This document shows positions 8,167 to 17,200 of a stretch of 64,000 bases of DNA, piece by piece. The DNA is taken from contig NZ_QIRF01000007.1 in NCBI RefSeq assembly GCF_003332825.1, positions 84,649-148,648 on the forward strand, written 5' to 3'. The DNA is from Dyella sp. C9. Its GTDB lineage: Bacteria; Pseudomonadota; Gammaproteobacteria; Xanthomonadales; Rhodanobacteraceae. The position numbers and the translations under genes are program-made. Numbering within the stretch: position 1 is the stretch's first letter; every line of letters starts with the position of its first letter. The notes under the pieces were generated by a model. That model was not told the DNA's origin and did no database searches. It was given only the letters and a program-made list of their open reading frames with translations.

Positions 8167-9141
8167 TCAGCTGGCGGCGCGCTGCGCGACCAGGGCGTCC
8201 AGGTCGAGCCCGGCTTGCCGGCGCAGCCAGTCCGACAGCAGGTGATAGGAGACCGACAGCGGCATCGATGGCAGGAAGCTGCCGTCGGCCAGTCCGTGGA
8301 CGATGTCCTGCGGGGTGAACCAGCGCGCGTCTTCCAGCTCGTGGTCGCGCAGGCGGATGTCGGGCGAGACGGCCCTGGCGGTGAAGCCCACCATCAGCGA
8401 CTGCGGTAGCGGCCAGGGTTGCGAGGAGTGATAGTGCACCTCGCCCACGATCACGCCCGACTCTTCGGCCACTTCCCGGCGCACCGCGTCTTCCAGTGCC
8501 TCCCCGGGCTCCACGAAGCCGGCCAGCGTCGAATAGCGCCCCTTGGGCCAGCCGGCCTGGCGGCCCAGCAGGCAGGCGCCGTCGTGTTCCACGATGACGA
8601 TGACGGCCGCGTCGGTGCGCGGAAAGTGCATGCGCCCGCAATCGTTGTTGGTGCATTGCGCGCGATGGCCCGAAGCGACCAGCACGACGGGCGAACCGCA
8701 ATAGGCGCAGTGGCGCGTCTCGCGCTGCCAGTGCGCCAGGCCCTTGCCGTAGGCGAACAGGCCGGCCTCATCCGCCGCCAGATGCAGGCCCACCGTGCGC
8801 AGGCTGCCGCGGCGGGCGCCCAGCACGGCTTCCAGTTCCGCCGCGCGGTCGCTGTCGTCCAGCGCCAGCAGGAAATGGGGCCGCCCATGCGCAAAGCCGA
8901 GGAAGCTGGCCTTCAGCTCGCCAAGCCAGCGCTCGCGTTCGGCGGCGTCCAGCCAGCGCAGCGCGTCGCGCTCCGGCCACAGGTAGGTGTCGCCCAGCGG
9001 ATCGATCAGCAGGTACCGCGCCTCGTCCGAGGCCGCCAGCTCGTTGACCCACATCGACTCGTCGCGCCGCTCGGCGACGCGGTCGAGCACATGGCTAAGA
9101 CCCGCGAACGTATTCAGGCGCGGCGAGGGGATGCGTTCCAT
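8167..9141 (-). CDS. nudC: NAD(+) diphosphatase / NAD-RNA decapping hydrolase NudC
   Basis: NudC hydrolyses NADH to NMNH and AMP and removes NAD caps from RNA. The 324-residue protein has the expected order: an N-terminal domain, a zinc ribbon with Cys145, Cys148, Cys163 and Cys168, a Nudix box at 208-230 (GFVEPGE...REVAEESG), and the NADH-pyrophosphatase signature SQPWPLPQS (240-248). The start at 9141 lies 13 bases after the erpA stop on the same strand, so the two are probably co-transcribed. A longer frame to 9198 would overlap erpA and has no better RBS. Confidence 0.95.
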   Translation of the reverse strand: MERIPSPRLNTFAGLSHVLDRVAERRDESMWVNELAASDEARYLLIDPLGDTYLWPERDALRWLDAAERERWLGELKASFLGFAHGRPHFLLALDDSDRAAELEAVLGARRGSLRTVGLHLAADEAGLFAYGKGLAHWQRETRHCAYCGSPVVLVASGHRAQCTNNDCGRMHFPRTDAAVIVIVEHDGACLLGRQAGWPKGRYSTLAGFVEPGEALEDAVRREVAEESGVIVGEVHYHSSQPWPLPQSLMVGFTARAVSPDIRLRDHELEDARWFTPQDIVHGLADGSFLPSMPLSVSYHLLSDWLRRQAGLDLDALVAQRAAS

Positions 9142-9154
9142 GCCGGGATGGCGC

Positions 9155-9532
9155 TCAGGTAGAGAAGGAGGACCCGCAGCCGCAGGTGGTCTTGGCATTG
9201 GGATTGCGGATGACGAACTGCGAGCCGCTGAGGCTTTCCGAGTAGTCGATCTCGGCGCCGGTCAGGTACTGCAGCGACAAGGGATCAACCAGCAGGGTGA
9301 CGCCCTCGCGATCAATCGCGAAGTCGTCCTCGGCCTGGGTCTCGTCGAAGGTGAAGCCGTACTGGAAGCCCGAGCAACCGCCGCCCGTGATGTACACGCG
9401 CAGCTTCAGCTCGGGATTGCCCTCCTCGACGATCAGCTCGTGCACCTTGCGGGCGGCGGCCTCGGTGAAGACCAGCGGCGCGCCGGCGCTGCGATAGTCG
9501 GGGACGATGGGAAGGGGGACGACGGTATCCAT
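9155..9532 (-). CDS. erpA: A-type iron-sulfur cluster carrier ErpA
   Basis: ErpA receives Fe-S clusters from the assembly machinery and delivers them to target enzymes, including those of isoprenoid synthesis. In the 125-residue protein the three cluster-binding cysteines are present: Cys53 in GGGCSGF, and Cys117 and Cys119 in CGCGSSF near the end. The start at 9532 gives the usual length; an ATG 36 bases upstream would add a non-conserved tail. It is followed closely by nudC. Confidence 0.93.
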   Translation of the reverse strand: MDTVVPLPIVPDYRSAGAPLVFTEAAARKVHELIVEEGNPELKLRVYITGGGCSGFQYGFTFDETQAEDDFAIDREGVTLLVDPLSLQYLTGAEIDYSESLSGSQFVIRNPNAKTTCGCGSSFST

Positions 9533-9579
9533 GGTGCTCAAGTTGGGGGTGATACGGCTTGGGCGCAAGGATAGCGCGA

Positions 9580-9999
9580 TCAGGCCGGCACCGGCTCCGC
9601 CACCAGGGACGGAGCGGGCAGCTCGCGCGGCAGCTCGGCGGCGTGATGGCTCATGCGGCCGTTGACCTGGGCGCCGGCGGCCATTTCCAGCGAGCGGTAA
9701 TGCACGTCGCCGGTGATGCGGGCCTCCGGCGCCAGTTCCAGGCGATCGGTGACGTGGATGTCGCCCTGCACGTGGCCGTTGATGATGGCGTGCGGCACCC
9801 GGATCTCACCCTGCACGAGACCGTGCTCGCTCAGCGTGAACACGGCGCCATCGTCTTCCGCATGCACCGAGCCTTCGATGCGGCCATCGAGGTGCAGGGT
9901 GCCGCTGAAGCGCACGTCGCCGCGGATCAGGGTGCCGCGGGCGATCAGGCTGGTGTCCGGGTTGGCGGGCGTGCGCTCGGCGCGCTTACGGTTGAGCAT
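9580..9999 (-). CDS. Bactofilin (polymer-forming cytoskeletal protein)
   Basis: This 139-residue protein has one bactofilin domain, a right-handed beta-helix that polymerises at the membrane and organises envelope enzymes. The repeated beta-strand pattern is clear: [62 protein letters not shown] short basic N-terminus and a Pro/Ala-rich tail flank the domain. AAGGAGA seven bases before the ATG fixes the start. The first 14 bases overlap the end of the upstream DUF6776 gene, so the two are translationally coupled. The partner of the filament is unknown. Confidence 0.9.
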   Translation of the reverse strand: MLNRKRAERTPANPDTSLIARGTLIRGDVRFSGTLHLDGRIEGSVHAEDDGAVFTLSEHGLVQGEIRVPHAIINGHVQGDIHVTDRLELAPEARITGDVHYRSLEMAAGAQVNGRMSHHAAELPRELPAPSLVAEPVPA

Positions 10000-10738
10000 C
10001 CTGTTCTCCTTGCGTCGGTGTGAGGTGGCCGGACAGCGCATCACCCCAGGCCACGCTGCGGCTCACCGCATCGTCGCCGCCGGGTTGGGCGGTGATCAGC
10101 AGGCGGGTCGGCCGGAAGTCGGCGGGCAGCACGATGGTGGCGTGCAGCTGTTGGAAATATTTGAAGTGGAAGGGGATGCCCGCACTGTGTGCGCTGTCAC
10201 CCAGCGAATCCCAGGCGAGCTGGACCACCTTGTCACCGCGCAAGCCCTCCACGCTCAGGCTGGCGTTGCCGCTCACGTCCTCACCGCGCTTGGCGTTCTG
10301 GGTAAGGCTGAGGGTCACATCCCAGGCGTGCGAGTTGGCCACCGGTTGCAGGCGCACTTCCTGCACCTTCAGGCCCTCGCGCTGCGCATCCCCGCCGGTA
10401 AGCCGCGAGTAGAAACCCAGGTCGGCGCGCAGTCCGCTGATTTCCTCCTCGCGCTCGGACAAGGTCTGGCGCAGCGAACGGGTGGCGATGTCGGCCACCT
10501 GATTGGCGCGCTGCAGGTTGGCCACCTGCTGCTGCAACTCGTCGTTGCGTTGGGTGAGCGTGGTGAGTTCGCGCTTCTCGATGGCCGCCGGGGTACCGCG
10601 GTGGGCCAGCATGCCGACCACCAGGCCGGTCAGCAGCAGGGTGGCCAGCCAGGCGGCCCCCAGCCACAACGCACGCCGCCGCAGGCCAGCCGCGTCGTGC
10701 GGGCGAACCACGAAACGCGGTGGTGGGCGTGACGCCAT
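9986..10738 (-). CDS. DUF6776-like membrane protein with coiled coil
   Basis: This 250-residue protein has a basic cytoplasmic N-terminus, one membrane segment (about 24-46), a coiled coil (about 54-105, including LTQRNDELQQQVANLQRANQ) and a C-terminal domain predicted to lie in the periplasm. I recall the layout as DUF6776, a family found with bactofilins in this bacterial group. Its gene overlaps the start of the bactofilin gene by 14 bases, so the pair probably forms one complex, the membrane protein anchoring or reading the cytoplasmic filament. That role is inference; no enzymatic motif is visible. Confidence 0.75.
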   Translation of the reverse strand: MASRPPPRFVVRPHDAAGLRRRALWLGAAWLATLLLTGLVVGMLAHRGTPAAIEKRELTTLTQRNDELQQQVANLQRANQVADIATRSLRQTLSEREEEISGLRADLGFYSRLTGGDAQREGLKVQEVRLQPVANSHAWDVTLSLTQNAKRGEDVSGNASLSVEGLRGDKVVQLAWDSLGDSAHSAGIPFHFKYFQQLHATIVLPADFRPTRLLITAQPGGDDAVSRSVAWGDALSGHLTPTQGEQDAQP

Positions 10739-10881
10739 GCGCGGCCTTCCCGGGAAAAGCCAAGGTATAGCCGCGCCATGGCGAAAGCGTCAAGGAACCG
10801 TGACACGCTTCGCGCGTGCGCCCGCGCTGCCGGCACGATAACGCGGATGCTCCGGGGGACCGCCATGGGGCCGGCCCCGAT

Positions 10882-10904
10882 CGCCACCGGCTTGCCCGGT
10901 GGCG
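10882..10904 (-). terminator. Hairpin downstream of bfr
   Basis: CGCCACCGG and CCGGTGGCG pair around a five-base loop, 26 bases beyond the bfr stop on its strand. No T-tract follows. Confidence 0.4.
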
Positions 10905-10929
10905 GGACAGGCATCGGGCTGCCCGTGGA

Positions 10930-11400
10930 TCAGCTGTCGATCTTGGTCTGCAGGTAGCGCTCGGCGCTGATGTCCTTGATCAGGCTGAACTGGGTTTCCA
11001 GCCAGTCGATGTGCTCTTCCTCGTCGTGGAGGATGTTCTTGAACAGGTCGCGGCTGACGTAGTCGGCGATGCCTTCGCTGTAGGCAATCGCTTCGCGCAG
11101 GTCCCTTACCGCGGCCATTTCCAGGTCGAGGTCGCCCTGCAGGCATTCCACCGGGTTCTCGCCAATGCGCAGCTTGCCCAGATGCTGCAGGTTGGGCAGG
11201 CCGTCGAGGAACAGGATGCGCTCGATCAGGTGATCGGCGTGCTTCATCTCCTCGATGGATTCCTTGTGCTCATGCTCCGCAAGTTCGCCGTAGCCCCAGT
11301 CCTTGTACATGCGGTAATGCAGCCAGTACTGGTTGATGGCGGTCAGTTCGTTGTAGAGCACCTTGTTGAGGAACTCGATGACCTTGGCGTCGCCCTTCAT
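10930..11400 (-). CDS. bfr: Bacterioferritin
   Basis: Bfr forms a 24-subunit shell that oxidises and stores iron. All known functional residues are in place in the 156-residue protein: ferroxidase ligands Glu18, Glu51, His54, Glu94, Glu127 and His130, and the haem-binding Met52. AAGGAGA before the ATG supports the start. The ferredoxin bfd, which releases the stored iron, lies just upstream on the same strand but is separated by a strong terminator. The two are probably controlled separately. Confidence 0.96.
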   Translation of the reverse strand: MKGDAKVIEFLNKVLYNELTAINQYWLHYRMYKDWGYGELAEHEHKESIEEMKHADHLIERILFLDGLPNLQHLGKLRIGENPVECLQGDLDLEMAAVRDLREAIAYSEGIADYVSRDLFKNILHDEEEHIDWLETQFSLIKDISAERYLQTKIDS

Positions 11401-11489
11401 GAGAAGTCTCCTTGCGTTTACAGCAGGCGACTATACGGCGTCCTTGACGGCCATGACGGAACGAGAATGACTTAGAAGTGGCCAAACAA

Positions 11490-11515
11490 AAACGCGCAGC
11501 CGGGGCTGCGCGTTT
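11490..11515 (-). terminator. Intrinsic terminator of bfd
   Basis: AAACGCGCAGCC and GGCTGCGCGTTT form a nearly perfect 12-bp stem. On the minus strand it is followed by a T-run (TTTTTGTTT). It lies 28 bases after the bfd stop and before bfr. Confidence 0.85.
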
Positions 11516-11542
11516 CACGGGAATTCGACGGTGCTGCAGGGG

Positions 11543-11743
11543 TCAGGCGACCGCCACCACCGGGATGGCCAACGTCATCTGCTGCACAGCCCTGCTCAGG
11601 GTAGCGCGGGCATCCTGCTCGCAGCAGCCGCAGCAGTCCGAACAACCGGTGCGCGCCTGCAGGTCGGCGAAGTGATGCACGCCATCGGCGGCGGCTCGGC
11701 GGATGTCACCGTCGGTGACGGCGTTGCACATGCAGATATACAT
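11543..11743 (-). CDS. bfd: Bacterioferritin-associated ferredoxin
   Basis: Bfd is a small [2Fe-2S] protein that docks on bacterioferritin and reduces its iron core so that iron can leave. The 66-residue protein has the four cluster cysteines at the canonical places, Cys4, Cys6, Cys38 and Cys41, plus extra cysteines at 34, 37 and 40 (GCSDCCGCC). The ATG at 11743 follows a good promoter that is overlapped by a Fur-box-like sequence, consistent with induction when iron is scarce. A strong terminator follows. Confidence 0.95.
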   Translation of the reverse strand: MYICMCNAVTDGDIRRAAADGVHHFADLQARTGCSDCCGCCEQDARATLSRAVQQMTLAIPVVAVA

Positions 11744-11751
11744 GGCTGCGT

Positions 11752-11783
11752 ATAAGAATGTAAACGCGAATGATTGTCAACAA
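11752..11783 (-). promoter_or_regulatory. bfd promoter overlapped by a Fur-box-like site
   Basis: On the minus strand a -35 TTGACA (11775-11780) and a -10 TCTTAT (11752-11757) are separated by 17 bases. The plus-strand sequence ATGATTGTCA in the -35 region matches nine of ten bases of the core of the E. coli Fur consensus (ATGATTATCA). Fur with iron bound would block this promoter. The site was found by eye; its strength is unknown. Confidence 0.65.
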
Positions 11784-11934
11784 GTGTTAGCTGAACAGAA
11801 AACGACCAGCGGGACCCGGCCGGGCGACCGGGGCGCCTCCAGGGAGCCGGCAGACGCAGGCACGCCCCTGACCGGCCTGCCGCGGGGCGCCGGACGGATC
11901 GGGTGTCAGGGCTGCTGGGGGCCTGCGGGGCCGG

Positions 11935-12492
11935 TCAGGCGGCTGCGCGGCCCTTGCGGTTGCCGCCTTGCGGACCGTCGTTGGCGCGCTGGGGCAGCTC
12001 GCCCAGCTGCACGCTGAGCAGGGCCTCGACCATGGGCGCAAAGTGGCGCAAGGCCCGTTCGTAGACGTCGCGCTTGAAATTGACCACGTGGCCGGCGGGA
12101 TACCAGAAATCCACCCAGCGCCAGTGGTCGAACTCGGGCTTCTCGCTGGCATCGAGGCGCAGGGACTGCTCGTCCCCTACCAGTTTCAGCAGGAACCACA
12201 CCTGCTTCTGGCCGATGCAGGTCGGGCGCTGGTGGTGCCGTACATACCGGCTGGGCAGGCGATAGCGCAGCCAGCCACGGGTGGCCCCGATCACCTCGAC
12301 ATGGTGCGGCGAAAGGCCGGTTTCCTCCTCCAGTTCGCGGTACATCGCTTCGAGCGGCGTCTCGTCGCTGCGCATGCCGCCCTGGGGGAACTGCCAGCCA
12401 TCACGATTGACGCGGCGCGCCCAGAACAGGCGGCCGTCTGCGTTGAGCAGCACGATGCCTACATTGGGACGATAGCCATCGACGTCGATCAT
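11935..12492 (-). CDS. rppH: RNA pyrophosphohydrolase
   Basis: RppH removes pyrophosphate from the 5' end of triphosphorylated mRNA and so triggers RNase E decay. The 185-residue protein starts [15 protein letters not shown], has GWQFPQGG before the Nudix box (residues 38-60, with [17 protein letters not shown]) and [21 protein letters not shown] in the C-terminal half, all typical of RppH. AAGGAGG six bases before the ATG is a strong RBS. The tail past about residue 160 is Arg/Gln-rich and probably disordered. Confidence 0.95.
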   Translation of the reverse strand: MIDVDGYRPNVGIVLLNADGRLFWARRVNRDGWQFPQGGMRSDETPLEAMYRELEEETGLSPHHVEVIGATRGWLRYRLPSRYVRHHQRPTCIGQKQVWFLLKLVGDEQSLRLDASEKPEFDHWRWVDFWYPAGHVVNFKRDVYERALRHFAPMVEALLSVQLGELPQRANDGPQGGNRKGRAAA

Positions 12493-12598
12493 GTTGCCTC
12501 CTTGGGGTCGGCCGGCGCGGCAAAAAATACCTGCCGCTCAGCGCTGTTGCCCGCAAAACGATTCAACCATGCGGGGGAGACCGGGGCAAGCTGACCCC

Positions 12599-12627
12599 TT
12601 GATCCTTCGGCCAGAGCCCACTAAACT
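12599..12627 (+). promoter_or_regulatory. Promoter of the Met-tRNA gene
   Basis: TTGATC (12599-12604), a 17-base spacer and TAAACT (12622-12627) are followed by a GC-rich discriminator (GCCGGGCCC). That is the pattern of stringently controlled stable-RNA promoters. The tRNA begins 56 bases downstream. Confidence 0.65.
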
Positions 12628-12683
12628 GCCGGGCCCTGCCTGATCGACACCACGTCGACACCCATGAGGCGGGCGGCACCCAA

Positions 12684-12760
12684 GGCTATGTAGCTCAGCC
12701 GGTTAGAGCACAGCACTCATAATGCTGGGGTCGGTGGTTCGAGTCCACCCATAGCCACCA
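12684..12760 (+). tRNA. tRNA-Met (CAT), elongator type
   Basis: This is a 77-base cloverleaf including an encoded CCA. The acceptor stem pairs GGCTATG with CATAGCC, the D arm is AGCTCAGCCGGTTAGAGC, the anticodon loop is CTCATAA with anticodon CAT, and the T arm is GGTGG-TTCGAGT-CCACC. A perfect 1-72 pair marks it as elongator, not initiator. The anticodon bases leave open a lysidine-modified Ile tRNA, but the body closely resembles the enterobacterial elongator Met tRNA. Confidence 0.93.
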
Positions 12761-12915
12761 CTGTGTTTTCTCCCCCGTCGGCGCACGATCCGCTGAGACT
12801 CCACGGAGTCTGCGGGGCGCGTGGTCGTGGCTGTGATGTTGTCCCCCGTAAGACGTATTGCGAGGTCATCCAATTGGATGAAACCTCTGCGAGGGTTGTG
12901 CGGGGAGGCCGTCCC

Positions 12916-14025
12916 ATGGACCGTCGGGTTCTGGTGCCGTTGCTCGATGCCTTGTATGCGATGCCCCAGGTGGACGCGGACTGGAGCCCGTTCCTCGGGC
13001 TGCTCGGCGATGCCTTTCGCGCGCATGCGGTGGCATTCCAGACCCATGACGTGCTGCATCAGCATGGCCAGATCGACACCTGCGTAGGCATGCCCACGGA
13101 CCTGCTGCCGCGATACCGCGAACTGTCCAACGAACACCCCTGGTACATCCGGGGTGGCGAGCGGCTGTATCGCGAGGGCATGGCCGATGACGAAGGCCTG
13201 CTGACGCCTGCGGAGCTGTACGACTCCCGCTTCTACGGCGAACTGATGGAGCCGGCCCATGTCGCGCATGGCATGGCGTTGTGCCTGCACAACGAAGGCC
13301 CGGACAGAATTGCGCACCTGACCATCAACCGCGAAGGACGCGAGGGCTATTACAACGACGACGAGCGGGCCCTGGGGCGCGCGCTGCTGCCGCACCTGCG
13401 CGGCGCCTACCTGCTGCAGCAGCGCATGGGCTGGCTCGAGGCCGACGTGAGGACGTTTCGCAGCGCGCTCGACCGGCTTGACGAAGGCGTGGTGCTGCTG
13501 GACCGCCAGGGGCGTGTCCGCCACTGCAACACCTCCGCCGAGGGCATGGCCGCCGAAGGCTTGTTCACGCGCCAGCCCGACGGCGCGTTGCGCCTGCCGA
13601 CGTTGCAGCAGACGCTGGTAATGCGCCACTACATCTTCGCTTGCAGCCCCGCGCTGGAACCCGTGTCGATGCGCATCGTGGATGCACGTGGCCGCTGGGT
13701 CGGCGTGGCGAAGCTGTGTCCGGTGGAGCGAATGGTCAGCCTGTCGTGGAGCGAGGCGGACACCGGCGTGGTGGTGTTCTTCAGTCGCGCATCACAAGAC
13801 CAGCCGCTGCCCCACCGGGATCACTGGCGAAGCCTGTGGAAACTCACGCGAGCGGAGGCGGACCTGGCGCAATGCCTGGCCAACGGACAGACGCTCGCAC
13901 AGGCCGCGGACGTCTGCGGCGTCAGCAAGAACACTGTGCGTACCCAGCTCCGTGGCGTTCTTGCCAAGACCGGCGTGGGCCGACAGGCCGAGCTGGTGCG
14001 CCTGTTGGTGCTGTCGCGGCCCTGA
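12916..14025 (+). CDS. LuxR-type helix-turn-helix regulator with N-terminal sensor region
   Basis: The 369-residue protein has a C-terminal LuxR-type DNA-binding domain (about 305-365): LTRAEADLAQCLANGQTLAQ followed by AADVCGVSKNTVRTQLRGV. The long N-terminal part is a probable sensor; a PAS-like segment sits around LDEGVVLLDRQGRVRHCN. No receiver domain or acyl-homoserine-lactone-binding motif is evident. GGGAGG seven bases before ATG 12916 supports this start; the frame is open back to 12763, next to the tRNA. It lies directly upstream of the two-partner secretion genes, and inverted GGCACGC repeats lie between them, so it may control them. That link is inferred. Confidence 0.8.
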   Translation: MDRRVLVPLLDALYAMPQVDADWSPFLGLLGDAFRAHAVAFQTHDVLHQHGQIDTCVGMPTDLLPRYRELSNEHPWYIRGGERLYREGMADDEGLLTPAELYDSRFYGELMEPAHVAHGMALCLHNEGPDRIAHLTINREGREGYYNDDERALGRALLPHLRGAYLLQQRMGWLEADVRTFRSALDRLDEGVVLLDRQGRVRHCNTSAEGMAAEGLFTRQPDGALRLPTLQQTLVMRHYIFACSPALEPVSMRIVDARGRWVGVAKLCPVERMVSLSWSEADTGVVVFFSRASQDQPLPHRDHWRSLWKLTRAEADLAQCLANGQTLAQAADVCGVSKNTVRTQLRGVLAKTGVGRQAELVRLLVLSRP

Positions 14026-14098
14026 GCTAGGGCGTGCCTTCATCGCAAGTCCTTGCCGTGTGCCCGTTGCGCAACACCGCGCGCGGACACGTGCCGGA

Positions 14099-14118
14099 CG
14101 TCATCCGTTCGGATGATG
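14099..14118 (+). terminator. Hairpin after the LuxR-type gene
   Basis: CGTCATCC and GGATGATG pair around GTTC with one G-U pair, about 75 bases after the regulator stop. No T-tract follows. Confidence 0.35.
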
Positions 14119-14146
14119 ACGAGACCTTCCCACCGTAGGACTTTAG

Positions 14147-14169
14147 GGCACGCACTACGCATGCGTGCC
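14147..14169 (+). promoter_or_regulatory. Inverted repeat GGCACGCA-n7-TGCGTGCC
   Basis: Perfect 8-bp arms are separated by 7 bases, about 100 bases upstream of the adhesin start. The half-site GGCACGC recurs at 14190-14196, and its complement GCGTGCC at 14031-14037. It is a candidate operator, possibly for the adjacent LuxR-type protein. Confidence 0.45.
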
Positions 14170-14270
14170 ATGGCGCGACTTTCCCTGATGGCACGCGTGC
14201 AAACCACGCGTCATGCATGACCGATTGCGGCCGGTGACGCGCCCTCCTCGCTGACATCGAGGTTGCTGCC

Positions 14271-17200
14271 ATGAACCGGACCTATCGCCTCGTCTGGAAC
14301 CCCACGCGCCAGCTGTGGGTCATCGCGTCGGAACTGGCCACGCGCCGGACCAAGGCAGGCCGGGTACCGCGCCACGCCGTGCCGCGCCCGTCGCGTCTCG
14401 CCTGGCTGTGCCTGTGGCTGCCGGCGGCCATGTTGTTCACCGTGGTAGACACGGCAAGGGCGGGTGAACCCCCAGCCAATACCTTGCCCGCGGGTGGCCA
14501 GGTGACGTCGGGCAGCGGTCGCATCACGCAATCGTCGAATACCACCACGATCTCCCAGCAGAGCCAGCATCTTTCGCTGAGCTGGCAAAGCTTCAACGTT
14601 GGCGCGGCGGCCACCGTGGATTTTCAGCAGCCGAACGCTTCGAGCATCGCGGTCAACCGCATTGCCGACGTCAATGGCTCGCAGATCTACGGTCACCTGG
14701 ATGCGAACGGGCAGGTCTACCTGATCAATCCCTATGGCGTGCTGTTTGGTCCGGGAGCACAGGTCAACGCAGGCGGCCTGGTGGCCTCCACGCTCAACGT
14801 CGCCGACGCCGCGCTCAACAGCAACACGATGAGCTTCAGTGGCTCGGGTGCGGGCAAGGTGGTCAACCAAGGCCAGCTTGCGGCGGCTCCAGGTGGCTAC
14901 GTGGCGCTACTGGCGGGCCAGGTATCGAACCAGGGCGTGATCCGCGCGCAACTTGGTACCGTGGTGCTGGCGGGCGGCAGCGCGGCCACGCTCAGCTTCT
15001 CGGGCGACCAGCTCGTTGGCGTGCAGGTGGACCAGGGCGCGCTCGATGCGCTGGCGGAAAACCGCAACCTGATCGTCGCCGATGGTGGACGTGTGGTGAT
15101 GACCGCCGGTGCACAGGACAGCCTGCTTGCCAGTGCAGTCAACAATACCGGTAGCGTGGAAGCGCAGACGGTGCAGGACCATGCGGGCAGCATCAGCCTG
15201 CTTGGCGGCGCGCAGGCGGGTACGGTCAACGTCGACGGTACGCTGGACGCAAGCGCGCCAGCAGGTGGCAACGGCGGCCATATCGAGACCTCGGCCAGCC
15301 AGGTCTCGGTGGCCAACGATGCCGTGATCACCAGCAAGGCCACGTACGGCCAGAACGGCAGCTGGTTGATCGACCCGCAGGACTTCACCATTGCCGCCAG
15401 CGGCGGGGACATCACCGGCAAGACGCTCAGCAGCGAACTGGGCAGCAACAACGTCACCATCGAATCCAGCAGCGGAAGCGTGAGCGGCAGCGGCAACATC
15501 AACGTGAACGATGCCGTGGGCTGGAATACCAACACGCTTACCATCACCGCCGCCAACAACATCAACATCAACGCGGTGATGACGGCAGGCGGCAATGCGG
15601 GACTGGTGATGAATACCGCCACCGCTAATGGTACCGACACCGGCGTTGCGGGCGGCACGGTGAACGTGGCGCTGGGCAGTGGTCGCGTCGACTTCACCGG
15701 CAGCGCCAATAGCCTGGCCATCAATGGCAACCCCTATACCATCATCACCAACCTGGGGGCGCCGGGCAGTACCACCGGCACCGACGTGCAGGGCATCAAT
15801 GGCAATTTGTCCGGCGACTACGCGTTGGGCGCTGATATCGATGCCAGTGCTACCAGCGGTTGGAATAGCGGTGCGGGTTTTGCGCCGCTGGGTACAAGCG
15901 CATCGCCTTTCATGGGCGTGTTTGACGGGCTCGGGCACACGATCACTCATCTGACAATCGACCGGCCCAGTGCGATCGCGGTAGGCCTGTTTGGTTGGAT
16001 CGGCAGCAATGCAGATGTTCGCAATCTGGGACTGATCGGGGGCACGGTAACCGGCGAAGGCGATGTTGGAGACTTGGCTGGGGCAAACGCTGGCTATATC
16101 AGCAACAGTTACGCCAGCGGTGAGGTCACGGGGGACGGTGGATCCATCGGCGGTCTGGTGGGCTACGACGACGGTTGGATCAACGACGCCCACGCTAATG
16201 GCGCAGTAGCCGATGTCAGCGGGTCTGGTTCCGTGGGTGGTCTGGCGGGTATCAACGAGGGCTCGCTCAGCAACGTCTACGCTACCGGCCCGGTGGCTGG
16301 CGGCGGCATTGATGGTGGCTTGGTAGGCTACAACCTCTTTGTAGGTTCGATCAGTAATGCCTACGCCACGGGGGCTGTCAGCGGAAGCTATTCGGTAGGT
16401 GGCTTGGTCGGGATGAATGAGGCCGCGATCACCGACGCGTATGCCACCGGCGCCGTCAACGGAAGCCCCAACAGCGACTATGTCGGTGGCCTCGTGGGCT
16501 CCAACTATAGTGGGGGAACGATCAGTAACGCCTATGCCACCGGTACCGTGGGAGGGGATGGCACGATAGGCGGTTTCGTGGGCTACAACAGCGGGACGAT
16601 CAGCAACGCTTACTGGAACGAAGACCGCAGTGGCACCGCTACAGGCGTTGCAGCGGGTACTTCCACTGGCGTAACCGGCCTTAGCGGCAGTGGCTCCAGC
16701 CCGTATGCCGCGTCGTCGTATCAAGGCTTCAACTTCACCACCACGCCCGGCGCGCAAGGCAACGCTTGGGTGATGGTCGACAGCGACGGCACGCTCAACG
16801 GCAGCAATGGCGGCACGCTGCCGATGCTGGCCTCGGAATACGCCACCACCATCACCAATGCGCACCAGCTGCAACTGATGGCGATGAATCCGGCAGGCAG
16901 CTACGTGCTTGGCGGCAATATCGATGCAAGCGCGACCGGCACCGGCAACGATGTCTGGGGTAGTGGTGGTTTCGTGCCGATCGGCACCAGCTACAACAAT
17001 CTGGTGACCGCGACTGGCACGGCATATCCGGCCAGTGCCACCACGCCGTTCACCGGCACGTTCAACGGCCTGGGACACACGATCAATGGCCTCACCATCA
17101 ACGATCTGACCACGAATGCCGGCCTGTTCGGCCAGGTGGGCGACGGCGGCGGCAATGGCCTGGTGACGGATGTTGGACTGGTGGGCGGCACGGTCAGCGG

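Noticed and set aside
12684..12760. Met-tRNA as the attachment site of an island carrying the adhesin and sugar genes
   Set aside because: I found no integrase gene and no second copy of the tRNA 3' end in the window.
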